A stretch of DNA of 64,000 bases from Flavobacterium commune. GTDB lineage: Bacteria; Bacteroidota; Bacteroidia; Flavobacteriales; Flavobacteriaceae. Shown one piece after another: positions 61,744 to 64,000 of this stretch. The notes under the pieces are model-generated. The model did no database searches and was not told where the DNA came from. It saw only the letters and a program-made list of their open reading frames with translations. Made by a program: the position numbers and the translations under genes. Each line of letters begins with the position of its first letter. The first letter of the stretch is position 1. The stretch covers positions 3,348,001 to 3,412,000 of the forward strand of contig NZ_CP017774.1 of NCBI RefSeq assembly GCF_001857965.1, read 5' to 3'.

Positions 61744-63720
61744 TTATTCCTGATTTAGATTTCTAAGTTGTTTTAGTTTTTCTTTCCAGGTATCTAAACT
61801 TTCTTTGTGGATAGCAATATTTTTGCGAACTTCCAGAACAATGGAGTTTTCTTTTTTAGCATTTTTAGTATTAGTAAAAAACTGAATGTTGTTTTCCAAT
61901 TGGAAAATTTCGTTCTGAACTTCCTCGATTTTGCGAATGATAAAAATCTTTTCGTTTTCCAATTTTCGATTATCGCCACCTTCGGAAAGATTCTCAATTT
62001 TGTTAGCAAAACGCATCATATCCGAATCTTTTTTACTCAAGCTTAGTTTGTCAAAAAGTGCATCCAGTATTTTATTGAATTTTCCTTCGATATGTCTTCG
62101 GGTAAAAGGTACTTTTCCAAAAGATTTCCAAGTTTCAATATGCTGTTTTATAGCGTCTAAATCGGTTTTGTGTTCACCTATTAGTTGAAATTCTTTTAAA
62201 GACTCCAAGTAAGCTTTCTTTTTGTCAAAAGCTTCCATTTCCCCTGCATTTTCTTCGCTTTTTTGTTCTTTTAACCGATCAAAATAGTGGTTACAGGCTT
62301 CTTTAAATTCAGCCCAAACTTTATCAGAATATTTTCTTGGAACATGACCTATTTTTTTCCAGTCCTCCTGAATTTGTTTCATGATAGGAGTAGTGGCTGC
62401 AAAATCGTCACTTTCTTTTAGTTCATTTGCTTTGGCAACAAGTGCATTCTTTTTGGTAAGATTCTCGTTTTGTTCTTTTTTAATGTCTTTGTAAAATGAA
62501 TTTTTAAAAGTATTAAAATTTTTAACAGCGGTTTTAAAAGCTGCCCAGGTCGCTTCGTTCACATCTGTAGGTACTTTTCCTGTAGAGAAAAAGCTTTCTC
62601 TCAAGGCTTCAACTTTTTCTATTTGAACTAACCATTGAGGATGAGCATTTACTTTTATAGTGGCTAACTCTTCAATTTGAGCAATAATAGCATTCTTTTT
62701 TTCCAGATTTTCTTGCTCAGTTCCTCTTATTTTTTCAAATAAAATTTCGCGTTTGTCGTGCATTTTTTTAGTCAAATCACTAAATTGATTCCAAATAACA
62801 TCGCGATGTTCTCTGGAAACAGGTCCAATTTCTTCTTTCCAAATACGGTGTAAATCCTGTAATTCTCTAAAAGCTTTGTTGATATCCTGTTCGTGAAGTA
62901 ATTCTTCTACACGGGCAATAATTTTTTGTTTTTGCTCTAAATTGTGTTTGAAATCCAAATCTCTGGCTTCACGATCTAAATGCAGATAATCGTAAAAATT
63001 CTCAACATGAAAATGGTAGTTGTTCCAAACGTGGTTGTATTTATCCTTTGGGATTGATCCTGCATTTTTCCAGCGTTCTCTTAATTCGTTGAAATGTTTT
63101 AGGGTATCCTTGATGTTTTCATTAGGATTAATTAGTTCTTTTAGCTCTTCAACAATTGCTAAACGGATTTCTAAATTGGTTTTTAGATTGTTTTCTAAAC
63201 TTTTAAAATGGGTGTTTTTATTATCCTTATATAAATTATAAAGTTGGTCAAATTTAGATTTTAAAGGAAAATGATATTGAAATTCTTCTGTTGTGTCCGG
63301 GTTTTCGGTATGAAAATCTTCTTTTTTCTCTTCGATAAAATGATTGTATTTTGAGAAAAAAGCTTTTTTAATTTCTTCAACATGGTCACGTATTGACATG
63401 ACTTTTTCATTTGAAACCAGTTTTTGCAATTCATTTACTAATGCCTCCATTGATAGTGTATCGTAATCGAGCATTGGAATTTCATGACGGGCTTTTAAGG
63501 TTTCGTCCTCATGTTCTTCAGCATTAGAAGCCTCAATTTCGTTCAAAGCCTGTTGCTTTTCGCATATTTCTGTTGCTTCATCCGCCTCTTCTATGGCTGG
63601 GTTATTATCCATTTCAGGATTAGTTGTAGCTTGATTGTTCGCTTGAACATCAGTGGCTAAGTTTCCTCCGTCTGACTCATTCTGTGACTGAGGCAGGTTA
63701 TCATTCGTTGCTTCTAACAT
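61744..63720 (-). CDS. DUF349-repeat coiled-coil protein
   Basis: 658 residues. A disordered acidic start rich in N, Q, E and D (1-75) is followed by five or six DUF349 repeats, recognised by the W and V-P pattern: RWKNAGSIPKDKYNHVWNNY, IWKEEIGPVSREHRDVIWNQ, TGKVPTDVNEATWAAFKTAV, DWKKIGHVPRKYSDKVWAEF, SFGKVPFTRRHIEGKFNKIL. The C-terminus is coiled coil. DUF349 proteins are known in Bacteroidota and Actinobacteria; role uncertain. Single-gene unit with terminator. Confidence 0.9.
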   Translation of the reverse strand: MLEATNDNLPQSQNESDGGNLATDVQANNQATTNPEMDNNPAIEEADEATEICEKQQALNEIEASNAEEHEDETLKARHEIPMLDYDTLSMEALVNELQKLVSNEKVMSIRDHVEEIKKAFFSKYNHFIEEKKEDFHTENPDTTEEFQYHFPLKSKFDQLYNLYKDNKNTHFKSLENNLKTNLEIRLAIVEELKELINPNENIKDTLKHFNELRERWKNAGSIPKDKYNHVWNNYHFHVENFYDYLHLDREARDLDFKHNLEQKQKIIARVEELLHEQDINKAFRELQDLHRIWKEEIGPVSREHRDVIWNQFSDLTKKMHDKREILFEKIRGTEQENLEKKNAIIAQIEELATIKVNAHPQWLVQIEKVEALRESFFSTGKVPTDVNEATWAAFKTAVKNFNTFKNSFYKDIKKEQNENLTKKNALVAKANELKESDDFAATTPIMKQIQEDWKKIGHVPRKYSDKVWAEFKEACNHYFDRLKEQKSEENAGEMEAFDKKKAYLESLKEFQLIGEHKTDLDAIKQHIETWKSFGKVPFTRRHIEGKFNKILDALFDKLSLSKKDSDMMRFANKIENLSEGGDNRKLENEKIFIIRKIEEVQNEIFQLENNIQFFTNTKNAKKENSIVLEVRKNIAIHKESLDTWKEKLKQLRNLNQE

Positions 63721-64000
63721 TTTTTTAAATGTTTAAGGTTGTTTAAATTGGTTAAATCGATTGGAAAGATACTAAAGGTCTGTTGAAAAACAAAATAAAA
63801 GCTTTGTTTATTAGTTGGTTTCCTTAAAAAAAGGATTGCTTTTAAGTGATTTTTGTAGTTTTTTTACAGTAGAAATAAGTTTTTTAGTTCTTATTAAAAA
63901 TAAACTGCCTCGGAGCAGAGCCCACGTGGTATTAGAAAAACAACTGCAGATTCGCAGATTTTCATATTATAATCTGCGAATCTGCGGTAAAAAACGAAGC
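63721..64000. other. Intergenic end of window with an inverted repeat
   Basis: No gene visible. It contains the upstream region of the DUF349 gene and, at 63944-63987, an inverted repeat (arms CTGCAGATTCGCAGATT and AATCTGCGAATCTGCGG) of the same family as 2050-2119. Confidence 0.6.
63944..63987. repeat. Intergenic inverted repeat, second copy of the GCAGATTCGCAG family
   Basis: The 17-base arms match each other with one mismatch, and share TGCAGATTCGCAG / CTGCGAATCTG(C/T)GG with the repeat at 2050-2119, 62 kb away. Confidence 0.8.

Overview
The window looks like chromosome from a Flavobacterium-type member of the Bacteroidota. Signs from the sequence are low G+C, menaquinone genes, a fused CcoN-CcoO cbb3 oxidase, aspartokinase fused to homoserine dehydrogenase, many exact TAnnTTTG promoter boxes (the Bacteroidota -7 element) and few Shine-Dalgarno sequences. 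Most of it is ordinary core genome. The one clear recent arrival is an IS4-type insertion sequence at 39880-41319.

Layout. 1-2021: a zinc-dependent sugar/polyol dehydrogenase (cut by the window edge) divergent from a LacI regulator, with two 18-bp LacI-type palindromes between them. 2223-5228: three poorly characterised minus-strand genes and a long gene-poor stretch. 5442-11535: the menB, menA and menC genes for menaquinone, with a metallo-hydrolase, a TPR protein and a lipoprotein between them. 11542-13284: small envelope proteins. 13406-23271: an FNR-type regulator divergent from ccoI-ccoS-ccoNO-ccoQ-ccoP-ccoG-ccoH and a SafE-like membrane protein, which is a complete high-affinity oxidase and assembly locus. 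23350-30429: a minus-strand block (acyl-ACP thioesterase, miaA, ion channel, DnaQ/GIY-YIG nuclease, yggS, membrane protein, 3-hydroxyacyl-CoA dehydrogenase, Gfo/Idh/MocA oxidoreductase). 30552-39635: pcm, smpB, a VF530-type protein, aldose epimerase, M1 peptidase, cmk, a duplicated-domain lipoprotein, cysteine desulfurase and two unknowns. 39870-42686: the insertion sequence and a DUF2971 gene split by a frameshift. 42914-48053: the thrA-thrB-thrC operon, preceded by an unannotated leader peptide ending in five threonines. 48425-63720: DUF47/Pit phosphate uptake, an EamA transporter, a RimB-like/RimK fusion, clpC, gyrA, a TPR protein, hemN and a DUF349 protein.

Regulation visible in the sequence. 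A perfect palindrome with core TGAT-N4-ATCA lies between fnr and ccoI, and a near copy lies upstream of hemN. In both cases the site centre is 33 bp upstream of the centre of the -7 box, so the micro-oxic oxidase and oxygen-independent haem synthesis look like one FNR regulon. Several genes (smpB, the VF530 gene, a cysteine desulfurase) have the -7 box only 4-7 bases before the ATG, which predicts leaderless mRNAs.

The most unusual global feature is a dispersed family of degenerate 7-bp tandem repeats. They sit just after stop codons and just before start codons, often as complementary arms that could pair in the mRNA. One array lies inside the yggS coding sequence and another encodes the last residues of CcoI. 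A second family of 16-18 bp inverted repeats occurs near both ends of the window.
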